Of a stretch of DNA of 7,802 nt, positions 1 to 5,248 are shown one piece after another. Within the stretch, counting starts at the first letter, position 1, and each line of letters starts with the position of its first letter. This stretch comes from Caryophanales bacterium UBA2753 (GTDB lineage: Bacteria > Bacillota_I > Bacilli_A > RFN20 > CAG-826): assembly GCA_002353275.1 (NCBI GenBank), contig DEJH01000062.1:1-7802 (forward strand). The letters run 5' to 3'. A model generated the notes under the pieces. The model saw only the letters and a list, made by a program, of their open reading frames with translations, was not told where the DNA came from and did no database searches. Both the position numbers and the translations under genes were made by a program.

Positions 1-26
1 AAATATAAAAATAATATAGATAAAGT

Positions 27-41
27 GGGTTAATTTAACCC
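27..41. repeat. Perfect 15-bp palindrome
   Basis: GGGTTAA, a single central T, then TTAACCC form a perfect dyad in otherwise featureless AT-rich DNA. Neither strand has a T-run after it, so it is not an obvious terminator. It could be a protein-binding site for a gene left of the window, or chance. Apart from this dyad and the terminator at 131-167, I see nothing in bases 1-189. Confidence 0.35.
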
Positions 42-130
42 TAGAAATAATACAAAATATCTAAACTGTATCAAAATAAACTTAAAAGAACTATATAAAT
101 GAACTCGCCCAATCAACTAAATGATTACTA

Positions 131-167
131 TAAAAAAATAAAAAGAGGGTAAAGTTAATTCACCCTC
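131..167 (-). terminator. Intrinsic terminator of the membrane protein gene
   Basis: On the minus strand GAGGGT (167-162) pairs with ACCCTC (150-145) around an AT-rich loop, and is followed by a U-rich tract read from the A-runs at 131-144. It begins about 22 bp after the stop codon of the minus-strand membrane protein gene, which fits termination of that transcript. Confidence 0.8.
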
Positions 168-189
168 GTTTCTACTATCTGGTAATACG

Positions 190-879
190 TTAAATAACAG
201 ATAAGCCAATTGTTAAACCGATTGACGCCACTAAAGCAATAGAAGCAGCAATTGGTGAATAAATAATCTTACTAAGATCAACTTTTGTATTCCAATTTAA
301 CTTCTTTGCTAATTGGATGAGTCCAAATGAAATAGCGCCGATAGCAAAGGAATAAAGAATTGCTAAGCCATTAACGGTGAATAAGTATTTTTCACCCATC
401 TTGCTCCATGTTGCCATGTTGGTGAACACATCACTTCCTTTAATGGTTTTGACCACTAAGAAGGAGAATTGATAAAGGGTGTTAGCGGCAACAATCGAAC
501 CAAATGTCTTTAAAGAGAGGACGTTAGTTGGACGGAAGAGAGCTAATGCACTACCCATCGCTAATGCTTCTAAAACAATATAAATAGCAGGTTCCCAAAC
601 AACATCAACAAATCCAATCACAAATCCTACTGATAATTTAATTAAGGCAGCAACAACACCCATCAAATATACCGCATAGAAAGATTGATTGGTTTTCTTA
701 TAACAATTCGCCATTAAGCAATAGGCAATTGGGAGAATGATTACAGAGCTTGAATAATAAATCATCCTTGTGGCAGGTAAATGAAGAAGGGTGCCAAGTG
801 TGGCTTCCACTATTCCCCATAAAGAACCCCAAAAGATAATGGTCATAATCATTTTAAAATCTAATGTTTTCTTTTCCAT
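190..879 (-). CDS. Polytopic membrane protein of unknown function
   Basis: This is a 229-residue, very hydrophobic protein with about six or seven membrane segments: roughly residues 8-32, 40-58, 67-91, 97-115, 124-144, 168-190 and 205-229. It has no signal peptide cleavage site and no soluble domain. The most distinctive stretches are FWGSLWGIVEATLG (16-29) with an acidic residue inside the first membrane segment, and WEPAIYIVLEALAMG (95-109) with two more. The size and all-helical build resemble substrate-binding S components of ECF transporters, but no transport signature or ATPase gene is present, so I assign no function. The ATG start is preceded by GAGG at a 9-nt spacing and by a good promoter. 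A terminator follows closely, so it appears monocistronic. Confidence 0.85.
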   Translation of the reverse strand: MEKKTLDFKMIMTIIFWGSLWGIVEATLGTLLHLPATRMIYYSSSVIILPIAYCLMANCYKKTNQSFYAVYLMGVVAALIKLSVGFVIGFVDVVWEPAIYIVLEALAMGSALALFRPTNVLSLKTFGSIVAANTLYQFSFLVVKTIKGSDVFTNMATWSKMGEKYLFTVNGLAILYSFAIGAISFGLIQLAKKLNWNTKVDLSKIIYSPIAASIALVASIGLTIGLSVI

Positions 880-902
880 GATAAGTACCTCGAACTGAGA
901 CT

Positions 903-932
903 ATTTTAGCGGGGAGATTTTTACATTGTCAA
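903..932 (-). promoter_or_regulatory. Sigma-A-type promoter of the membrane protein gene
   Basis: On the minus strand there is a perfect -35 TTGACA (932-927), an 18-bp spacer and a -10 TAAAAT (908-903), placing the transcript start near 896 with a very short leader before the ATG at 879. The -35 overlaps the dyad TTGTC-AAA-GACAA (926-938), so a protein bound to that dyad would block the promoter. Confidence 0.7.
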
Positions 933-938
933 AGACAA
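926..938. promoter_or_regulatory. Operator-like dyad over the -35 box
   Basis: TTGTC and GACAA flank AAA as a perfect inverted repeat that covers the -35 element of the leftward promoter. Its position suggests repression of the membrane protein gene. No regulator gene is adjacent, so the binding protein is unknown. Confidence 0.4.
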
Positions 939-948
939 ATTTAAACCT

Positions 949-984
949 CGCACGCGCGGTCATTAACCTTGAATGACGCGTGTG
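949..984. repeat. GC-rich bulged inverted repeat between divergent genes
   Basis: CGCACGCG (949-956) pairs with CGCGTGTG (977-984). After a 3-nt bulge (957-959), TCATT (960-964) pairs with AATGA (972-976) around a 7-nt loop, giving 13 pairs in all, one of them G-T. It is far richer in G and C than its surroundings. It lies upstream of both divergent genes, so it is more likely a control site than a terminator for either. A T6 run ten bases to its right leaves open a plus-strand terminator of some short transcript. Confidence 0.5.
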
Positions 985-1001
985 TGATAAATATTTTTTA
1001 G

Positions 1002-1025
1002 TGTGGCACTTTTGTGCGCTCCACA
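1002..1025. repeat. Inverted repeat at the -35 position of the lipoprotein promoter
   Basis: TGTGGCAC (1002-1009) faces GTG (1014-1016) and CCACA (1021-1025), with TTTT as the loop and a 4-nt bulge on the right arm. It occupies the place where a -35 box for the TATAAT at 1029-1034 should be, which suggests that expression depends on a bound protein. Confidence 0.4.
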
Positions 1026-1028
1026 ATA

Positions 1029-1056
1029 TATAATGAATTTATAAAAATATAGGAGA
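1029..1056 (+). promoter_or_regulatory. -10 box and ribosome binding site of the lipoprotein gene
   Basis: A perfect TATAAT at 1029-1034 is not matched by a consensus -35 at 16-18 bp. AGGAGA (1051-1056) lies 5 nt before the ATG at 1062 and fixes that start. The transcript leader would be only about 20 nt. Confidence 0.6.
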
Positions 1057-1061
1057 ACACC

Positions 1062-2984
1062 ATGAAGTTAAGAAATCTACTATTATTACCAGTTTTATTT
1101 ACAACTCTTTTAGTGGGATGTGGGAAAACCACTCCACCAGTAGAGCCAGAAAATGAAGTAACTTATACCTTTGGAGATTTAACCGAAGAGAATTATGTTC
1201 AAAAATTAACGAAAAAAGGAACGAGAATATCTCCTGAAAGTTATGTCTCTACTGCAGGCTTTGAAAATGTTTTTAAAAACAACAATTTCTATGTCAGTGA
1301 ATCCTCAATATTTAGAATTTTATGTCGACTTGACTCTATCGACACTCCAAATGTTTGGATTAGAAGAATTGAATTTACGTTTATGGATAACAAAGACGGT
1401 TTGAAATTAATCGAAGCTGATCCTGCTGAATCTTATAGCGATGGCGTTTGGACAACTACGATGACTAAAGGAAATCAAGGAACTGCAGAAATTAAATTCC
1501 AAGGTACTGGAGAAGCAATTATTTCTAAAGTTAAGATCACTACTACTCCATTTGTTCAAGATACAGTGAAACTAGAGATAAATAATCTTGACAATGATGA
1601 CGAAGTCTATTTCTTCTCAGGTGGAGCGACATTTGAAAAATGGCAAACCAAAGAAAAATTAAAACCAGATACTGAATTCTACACCTTGCAAACTTATTAT
1701 TTATGGGTTAAGTGGGGTCAAAATCATAAAGATTATTTTGATTTCCTCACTATGAAAAATAACGGTAACCTTCTTCCAGATAGAAAGTTCTTCCCTGATC
1801 CTGATAGCGGACTTCCACAACAAGAAATCATCGTCTATGAACTTCAAATAATTGAAAAAGATGTTACTAAAATCACAATTAACTCTATTTGGACCGCTAA
1901 AGAAGCCTCTAATAATATCGTAATTGACAATCTAAGTGCTAACCAATACGTTAAAGGCTTTATGGAAACTAACCCATTAGAGTCCCTTGGATTAAATAAT
2001 GTTCTATTTGGTCAAGAAGTATATTTTGATGCTAGACCAAAAAGAGGATATATCGACTTAAGAATCAAGGTTAACGGAAAAGAAGCCAGTTATGATATAG
2101 AGACTCAAAGATCTAAATTCATAGTTCCTTTAGAAAAAGAAATCAATATTTCTTTTAGCGCCACTGAGGGAGACGAAGAAACTAGAGGAAAAACTGTCAT
2201 AACTCTAAATGGTGCAGACGCTGAAAAAGGTAAATTAGCGTATGTGATTGATAATAAGGAAGCGTATATTTTCTTCATTGAAAATGAAAATTGCCCAACC
2301 GCTCAATTAACTAAACTCTTCTTTAAAGGAGTAGAAATTGCTAGACAATATCGGGAAGAGGAAGAAATTTATTATTTTAAGCTTAATGAAGATCAAACCA
2401 AAGTGTTAGAGGAGGCAGAAGATAAAGCTTCATTATTCTTCTTAACCATTGGTGAAAGTGCAACATATACCTCAACCTTATGTTTTAATAAAGGAGCGTT
2501 CAGTGTTGAAGTTAATGGTTCTCCACTAAGCGAAGAAAGCTTCGATGTAAGTGGTAGAAGCGAAGTTACTCTTAAAGTTATTCCTAATGAACATTTAGAT
2601 GTCCATTCTGTTGAAGTAAACGATAGGAGAGTTATAGTCACACCTAGCGAAGATGGATCAGTAACTTATAAATTCACCGCTAACGCTAAAAAATATGACT
2701 TCTTAATCCAAACTAAAGCCCAATTAGTGAAATTAGAAAGAGATATAGAATCCACAACTGGATATATCATCAAAGATTTACCAGCTGAATCAAGTGAAGT
2801 TGGTAAAGCAATCACTCTTACATTAGGGGTAACTGATGAAGACAAATACTCTCTTTATGATAAAGATGTATCGGTTACATACAATGGAGTTAAATTAACG
2901 GTTGATGAAACTAACTATTCATTTGTTATCACTCCAGTTAAAGATGTAACAAAAATTAAAGTTATTGTCACCGAAAAGGCTTAA
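1062..2984 (+). CDS. Large surface lipoprotein with C-terminal beta-type modules
   Basis: This is a 640-residue exported lipoprotein. The N-terminus has a short basic stretch, a hydrophobic core and the lipobox LVGC with the lipidated cysteine at residue 20, then a Pro/Thr-rich linker (about 22-32). The rest is soluble and predicted to be beta-rich, with many Asn, Asp, Lys and Glu and no enzyme motif that I recognise. Three parts look like diverged copies of one module of about 60 residues, near 312-368, 500-552 and 578-638. Each has an alternating hydrophobic strand pattern, a VNG/VND/YNG turn and, in the last two, a VTP or ITP motif; they resemble bacterial Ig-like surface modules. A role in surface binding is inference. 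Other cysteines are few (88, 411, 474). It has its own promoter region and terminator, so it is probably monocistronic. Confidence 0.9.
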   Translation: MKLRNLLLLPVLFTTLLVGCGKTTPPVEPENEVTYTFGDLTEENYVQKLTKKGTRISPESYVSTAGFENVFKNNNFYVSESSIFRILCRLDSIDTPNVWIRRIEFTFMDNKDGLKLIEADPAESYSDGVWTTTMTKGNQGTAEIKFQGTGEAIISKVKITTTPFVQDTVKLEINNLDNDDEVYFFSGGATFEKWQTKEKLKPDTEFYTLQTYYLWVKWGQNHKDYFDFLTMKNNGNLLPDRKFFPDPDSGLPQQEIIVYELQIIEKDVTKITINSIWTAKEASNNIVIDNLSANQYVKGFMETNPLESLGLNNVLFGQEVYFDARPKRGYIDLRIKVNGKEASYDIETQRSKFIVPLEKEINISFSATEGDEETRGKTVITLNGADAEKGKLAYVIDNKEAYIFFIENENCPTAQLTKLFFKGVEIARQYREEEEIYYFKLNEDQTKVLEEAEDKASLFFLTIGESATYTSTLCFNKGAFSVEVNGSPLSEESFDVSGRSEVTLKVIPNEHLDVHSVEVNDRRVIVTPSEDGSVTYKFTANAKKYDFLIQTKAQLVKLERDIESTTGYIIKDLPAESSEVGKAITLTLGVTDEDKYSLYDKDVSVTYNGVKLTVDETNYSFVITPVKDVTKIKVIVTEKA

Positions 2985-3001
2985 TTATCATTTATTTAAA
3001 G

Positions 3002-3022
3002 AAGCACCTTAATGGTGCTTTT
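3002..3022 (+). terminator. Intrinsic terminator after the lipoprotein gene
   Basis: AAGCACC (3002-3008) and GGTGCTT (3014-3020) form a perfect 7-bp stem with a TTAAT loop, ending in a short T4. On the minus strand the same hairpin is followed by CTTTAAAT, so it may also stop transcripts from the flavodoxin side. Confidence 0.75.
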
Positions 3023-3041
3023 AATATGGTCTTATATTTTA

Positions 3042-3058
3042 CATCTCAAATGAGACGT
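3042..3058. repeat. Hairpin related to the ncRNA terminator stem
   Basis: ACATCTC-AAAT-GAGACGT closely matches the terminator hairpin at 3921-3940 (ACATCTC-TAAG-GAGACGT): both arms are the same and only the loop differs. Here neither side has a strong T-run, so any terminator activity for the minus-strand flavodoxin gene would be weak. Confidence 0.4.
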
Positions 3059-3112
3059 TTAGCATCTTAGCGATCTCTGAAATGGAACAAACTAGAAATT
3101 CGCGGAACGCTA

Positions 3113-3628
3113 TTAATATAATTGTTCTTCAATCCATTTTTCTAATAAAGGCTTTGAAGAATTAACATTTGATCCCACAATTGCTAATCCAGGTTTAACA
3201 TTTGCTTTTGGGGCGTATTTTTTAATATCTCTCACTATTGAAGCTAGTCCACTACCTTCATGAGTGGAAAATGGCATTATCACCTTGTCTTTAAAATCTA
3301 ATTTTGATAATTGAGTAAACATTGGTTGAGGTAATGTTCCCCAATATATTGGACCACCAATGAATATCACATCATAATTATCTATGTTAGATAGCTCTTT
3401 GACTAATTCTGGAAGTTCATTTCTTTTTTGTTCGTCTTGAGCTTCTTTAATGCAGGTCATGTAATCTTTTGAATAAGGGACTTTTCTTTCAACCTTGAAT
3501 AGATCCGCTCCGACTATATCTTTGATATATTCTGCAACAACTTCTGTGTTGCCTTTGTCAATATATCTCATTGAGCCACCAAAATAATTTTCATTGGCCC
3601 TAGAAAAATAAATAACCAATGATTTCAT
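3113..3628 (-). CDS. Flavodoxin-family protein
   Basis: This is a 171-residue cytoplasmic protein with the flavodoxin layout. An N-terminal strand, SLVIYFSRANEN (3-14), leads into the phosphate-binding region, which includes KGNTEVVAEYI (25-35). IFIGGPIYWGTLPQP (88-102) and PFSTHEGSG (119-127) are the two loops that wrap the FMN isoalloxazine ring in this family. Family members carry electrons or reduce quinones; which applies here cannot be told. A start at TTG 3640 is possible, but I prefer ATG 3628 because GGTGA lies just upstream and the protein then begins directly at the first beta strand. The stop codon of a broken acyltransferase gene lies 1 bp upstream, so the two were once translationally coupled neighbours. 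Confidence 0.88.
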   Translation of the reverse strand: MKSLVIYFSRANENYFGGSMRYIDKGNTEVVAEYIKDIVGADLFKVERKVPYSKDYMTCIKEAQDEQKRNELPELVKELSNIDNYDVIFIGGPIYWGTLPQPMFTQLSKLDFKDKVIMPFSTHEGSGLASIVRDIKKYAPKANVKPGLAIVGSNVNSSKPLLEKWIEEQLY

Positions 3629-3629
3629 A

Positions 3630-3695
3630 TTATTCACCAAATCTTTCTATATCCAAATGTTTTAATATTCTAGCGGGATTACCCACTACAACTGA
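3630..3695 (-). pseudogene. 3' remnant of a hexapeptide-repeat acyltransferase gene
   Basis: Reading leftward, 21 codons and a TAA encode SVVVGNPARILK followed by a charged tail ending in FGE. The string VVGNPAR-hydrophobic-hydrophobic-K is the well-known C-terminal signature of left-handed beta-helix acetyltransferases (the maltose/galactoside and CatB-type families). Upstream the frame runs only a few codons to a TGA near 3717, and no hexapeptide repeats are present, so only the last tenth or so of the gene survives. The TAA lies 1 bp from the preferred flavodoxin start. The deletion breakpoint lies between about 3695 and 3720. Confidence 0.7.
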
Positions 3696-3726
3696 AAATG
3701 ATATTATATCAATATATCAATACACA

Positions 3727-3741
3727 TCAATCTTTGATTGA
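3727..3741. repeat. Small inverted repeat in the flavodoxin leader
   Basis: TCAATC-TTT-GATTGA forms a perfect 6-bp stem between the proposed promoter and the flavodoxin gene. No U-tract follows on the minus strand, so it is not a clear terminator. Confidence 0.3.
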
Positions 3742-3766
3742 AAATTCATTTTGACAACAATTACAA

Positions 3767-3794
3767 ATTATATACAATATAAGTGTGGACCCAA
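3767..3794 (-). promoter_or_regulatory. Possible promoter for the flavodoxin gene
   Basis: On the minus strand a perfect -10 TATAAT (3772-3767) is preceded at 16 bp by TTGGGT (3794-3789). It would give a leader of about 130 nt containing the small dyad and the acyltransferase remnant. The -35 is weak, and AT-rich DNA yields TATAAT often. Confidence 0.4.
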
Positions 3795-3912
3795 GTTGGC
3801 AAACGGAGCCTTCCTCGGTTCATTTTTTTAGGTAATTTGCTTATAGAAATATTATTTATATAATTGTCCAACTTTTTTAGGATATAAAGTAACTAGTTTG
3901 TGACAGTTTGCC

Positions 3913-3940
3913 AAAATAAAAACATCTCTAAGGAGACGTT
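3913..3940 (-). terminator. Intrinsic terminator of the structured RNA
   Basis: On the minus strand AACGTCTC (3940-3933), loop CTTA, and GAGATGTT (3928-3921) form an 8-bp stem with one G-U pair, followed by TTTATTTT (3920-3913). It closes the transcript that starts near 4177. Confidence 0.8.
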
Positions 3941-4177
3941 ATTATTTGTCAATCAGGGCGCTGCATCCTGAATCGCCGACATCCATTTCCAAGAAATGCG
4001 CCGTGGTCGCACAACGACTTTCCACCTTTGACAATGCCAAGCAGGCCAGCCTAATTAAGGAAGCGACTGGAACGTTAGACGTCATCTATTGGCTTCCCCC
4101 TGCATCGCGTAATGACTATAAGTCTTCACCCTATTTTAGAGTGCGCCGTGGTCGACTGCTGAATCTCCACCTTTGAC
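3913..4177 (-). ncRNA. Structured non-coding RNA with two tandem modules (family not recognised)
   Basis: About 265 nt with its own promoter and terminator, visibly richer in G and C than the flanking DNA. Module 1 (4177-4100) and module 2 (4032-3961) share three blocks in the same order: GTCAAAGGTGGA (4177-4166 and 4032-4021), exactly 11 variable nt, CGACCACGGCGCA (4154-4142 and 4009-3997), then after 35 or 29 nt GATGCAG (4106-4100 and 3967-3961). In each module GUGG and CCAC can close a hairpin over the variable loop, and a further hairpin follows GGCGCA (ACTCTA/TAGGGT in module 1, CATTTC/GAAATG in module 2). The 67-nt linker is bounded by GCCAA and TTGGC. GTCAA at the 5' end can pair with TTGAC (3952-3948) just before the terminator. 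The plus-strand 76-codon frame from TTG 3946 has no ribosome site and looks like a shadow. It could be a trans-acting sRNA or a tandem riboswitch whose gene was lost downstream. Confidence 0.72.
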
Positions 4178-4183
4178 ATAATT

Positions 4184-4212
4184 ATTCTAAAAGAATATGT
4201 ATCGATTTTCAA
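4184..4212 (-). promoter_or_regulatory. Promoter of the structured RNA
   Basis: On the minus strand TTGAAA (4212-4207), a 17-bp spacer and TAGAAT (4189-4184) make a near-consensus sigma-A promoter. The expected start is the G at 4177, exactly the first base of the conserved 12-mer of module 1. An imperfect dyad, ATCGATT-TTC-AATCG, covers the -35 (about 4201-4215) and could be an operator. The remaining DNA to the operon terminator at 4327 is AT-rich and shows no gene. Confidence 0.75.
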
Positions 4213-4326
4213 TCGTTATCTTTAACTGGATGTATCGTAACAACTGATTCTTTCTTATTCTTTTTTTTACATCAGTAACTATTTTCAAATACTTCAATCT
4301 TTCTTTTTTAACCATAATTTCAGGGT

Positions 4327-4355
4327 AAAAAAAAGACTGACACATTGTATCAATC
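4327..4355 (-). terminator. Intrinsic terminator of the sirtuin/macrodomain operon
   Basis: On the minus strand GATTGATAC (4355-4347), loop AAT, and GTGTCAGTC (4343-4335) form a continuous 9-bp stem with two G-U pairs, followed by eight T (4334-4327). It lies about 70 bp after the sirtuin stop and is the natural end of the four-gene transcript. Sixteen bases of it recur at 7765-7780. Confidence 0.85.
4335..4350. repeat. 16-mer direct repeat, left copy
   Basis: GACTGACACATTGTAT is identical to 7765-7780 and in the same orientation; adjoining A-rich sequence extends the match to 19 of 20 bases. The two copies bracket the sirtuin operon and its regulator. Confidence 0.6.
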
Positions 4356-4395
4356 CAATTTAACTAAGTTGGCAGGGTGTAAAGATTTTAATACA

Positions 4396-4424
4396 ACGCA
4401 ACACCTCGCTAAATTACGCAACAC
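4396..4424. repeat. Two short direct repeats downstream of the sirtuin gene
   Basis: ACGCAACAC occurs at 4396-4404 and again at 4416-4424, 20 bp apart, directly after the sirtuin stop codon. Their role is unknown; this may be a small local duplication. Confidence 0.35.
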
Positions 4425-4427
4425 TAA

Positions 4428-5246
4428 TTATTTCACTAGCGTATTGATATCGTCATCTAAAACAATTGACTTATCTTTTATTTCTTCTGGAATGCGGTTG
4501 AACCCTTTATTTATGCAAACATAAAAAGCATCTTTAAAACCATATGTCATTCTCATAAATGGATATTTAATGATAACAGGGGTATTCCACCCCACTCCTA
4601 ACTCTAAAAACAGTATCTTTTTATCTTTGTTTTCATTTAAAAACTTTTCATATCGATGAGAGGCTTCATGCCAGCCTTCATCTTCCACAAAGGTATTATC
4701 ACTTCTTAAATTCATACTCATTTCTTCTCCACAAATTGGACATTTAGGAACTAATCTAGAAGGAATTAAACCATCTTTAAGTGAATGAACCATTTCCATT
4801 ACTATCTTTTCGTTATCATATGTCTTTTTATGACATGGCTTTGAACATTGGAATAAACCATAATCACCTTGCGTATAAAACAATCTTTCTTTAGAAAAAC
4901 CAGAGAGTTGGAACTGATGATCAACATTCGTTGTTATAACAAAATAATTCTTATCTTTTACTAATTCATAAAGCTTCTTATATAAGGGTTTCGCCCCTTC
5001 TTTATATCTCTGCAAATAGATAAACCTACACCAATAACCCCACTTCTCTTCACTAGTTAAGAATGGGTGAAAACCCGCACTATACATATCGGTGTAGCCA
5101 TATTTTTTATTGATGTCTGGGAAATTTTCTAAAAAATAATCTCCACCATATTCAAATCCAGCAGCAGTAGATAAACCTGCTCCAGCTCCGATAACTATCG
5201 CTTCAGCCTCATTAATAAGCTCTTTAATTCTCTCTATCTCTTTCAT
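4428..5246 (-). CDS. SirTM-like (class M) sirtuin, probable protein ADP-ribosyltransferase
   Basis: This 272-residue protein has a sirtuin fold. The NAD-binding GAGAGLS is at 20-26, TTNVDH at 105-110 holds the usual Asn107 and Asp109, and GVGWNTP at 217-223 sits in the second Rossmann part. A four-cysteine zinc site is formed by C134/C138 and C169/C172. Where deacylating sirtuins have the catalytic His of the HGS motif, this protein has Gln126 in YTQGDYG. That replacement is the hallmark of class M sirtuins, which transfer ADP-ribose to protein rather than deacetylate. The 19-residue Asn-to-Gln spacing agrees with what I recall for the streptococcal enzyme, and R181 may be the conserved arginine. 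It is the last gene of the operon, 2 bp after the DUF1848 stop, without a good ribosome site of its own, so translation is probably coupled. The target protein is not evident. Confidence 0.88.
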   Translation of the reverse strand: MKEIERIKELINEAEAIVIGAGAGLSTAAGFEYGGDYFLENFPDINKKYGYTDMYSAGFHPFLTSEEKWGYWCRFIYLQRYKEGAKPLYKKLYELVKDKNYFVITTNVDHQFQLSGFSKERLFYTQGDYGLFQCSKPCHKKTYDNEKIVMEMVHSLKDGLIPSRLVPKCPICGEEMSMNLRSDNTFVEDEGWHEASHRYEKFLNENKDKKILFLELGVGWNTPVIIKYPFMRMTYGFKDAFYVCINKGFNRIPEEIKDKSIVLDDDINTLVK

Positions 5247-5248
5247 AA

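Noticed and set aside
949..1000. GC-rich hairpin plus T6 as terminator of the lipoprotein or membrane gene
   Set aside because: It lies upstream of both genes. The T-run is ten bases from the stem and only on the plus strand, so a control role is more likely.
2393..2641. Minus-strand 82-codon frame inside the lipoprotein gene
   Set aside because: It lies wholly within a well-supported gene, has Ser/Thr/Leu-rich shadow composition and no ribosome site.
3800..3832. Plus-strand terminator at AACGGAG/CTCGGTT followed by T7
   Set aside because: The stem has a G-G mismatch and only a few pairs on each side, and no plus-strand gene ends nearby.
3946..4176. Plus-strand 76-codon frame over the GC-rich stretch
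   Set aside because: It starts with TTG without a ribosome site, encodes nothing recognisable, and exactly covers the repeated blocks of the minus-strand RNA. The minus strand has a matching promoter and terminator.
4021..4177. T-box or SAM-I riboswitch because of AAGGTGGA
   Set aside because: The T-box needs GGTGGNACCGCG and SAM-I needs GAGGTGGAGGGA with GGCAACC-type partners. The sequence after AAGGTGGA fits neither, and no suitable gene follows.
4354..4427. Read-through extension of the sirtuin frame past its TAA
   Set aside because: The open stretch after the stop is about 24 codons, has no family similarity, contains the ACGCAACAC repeats and runs into the terminator.
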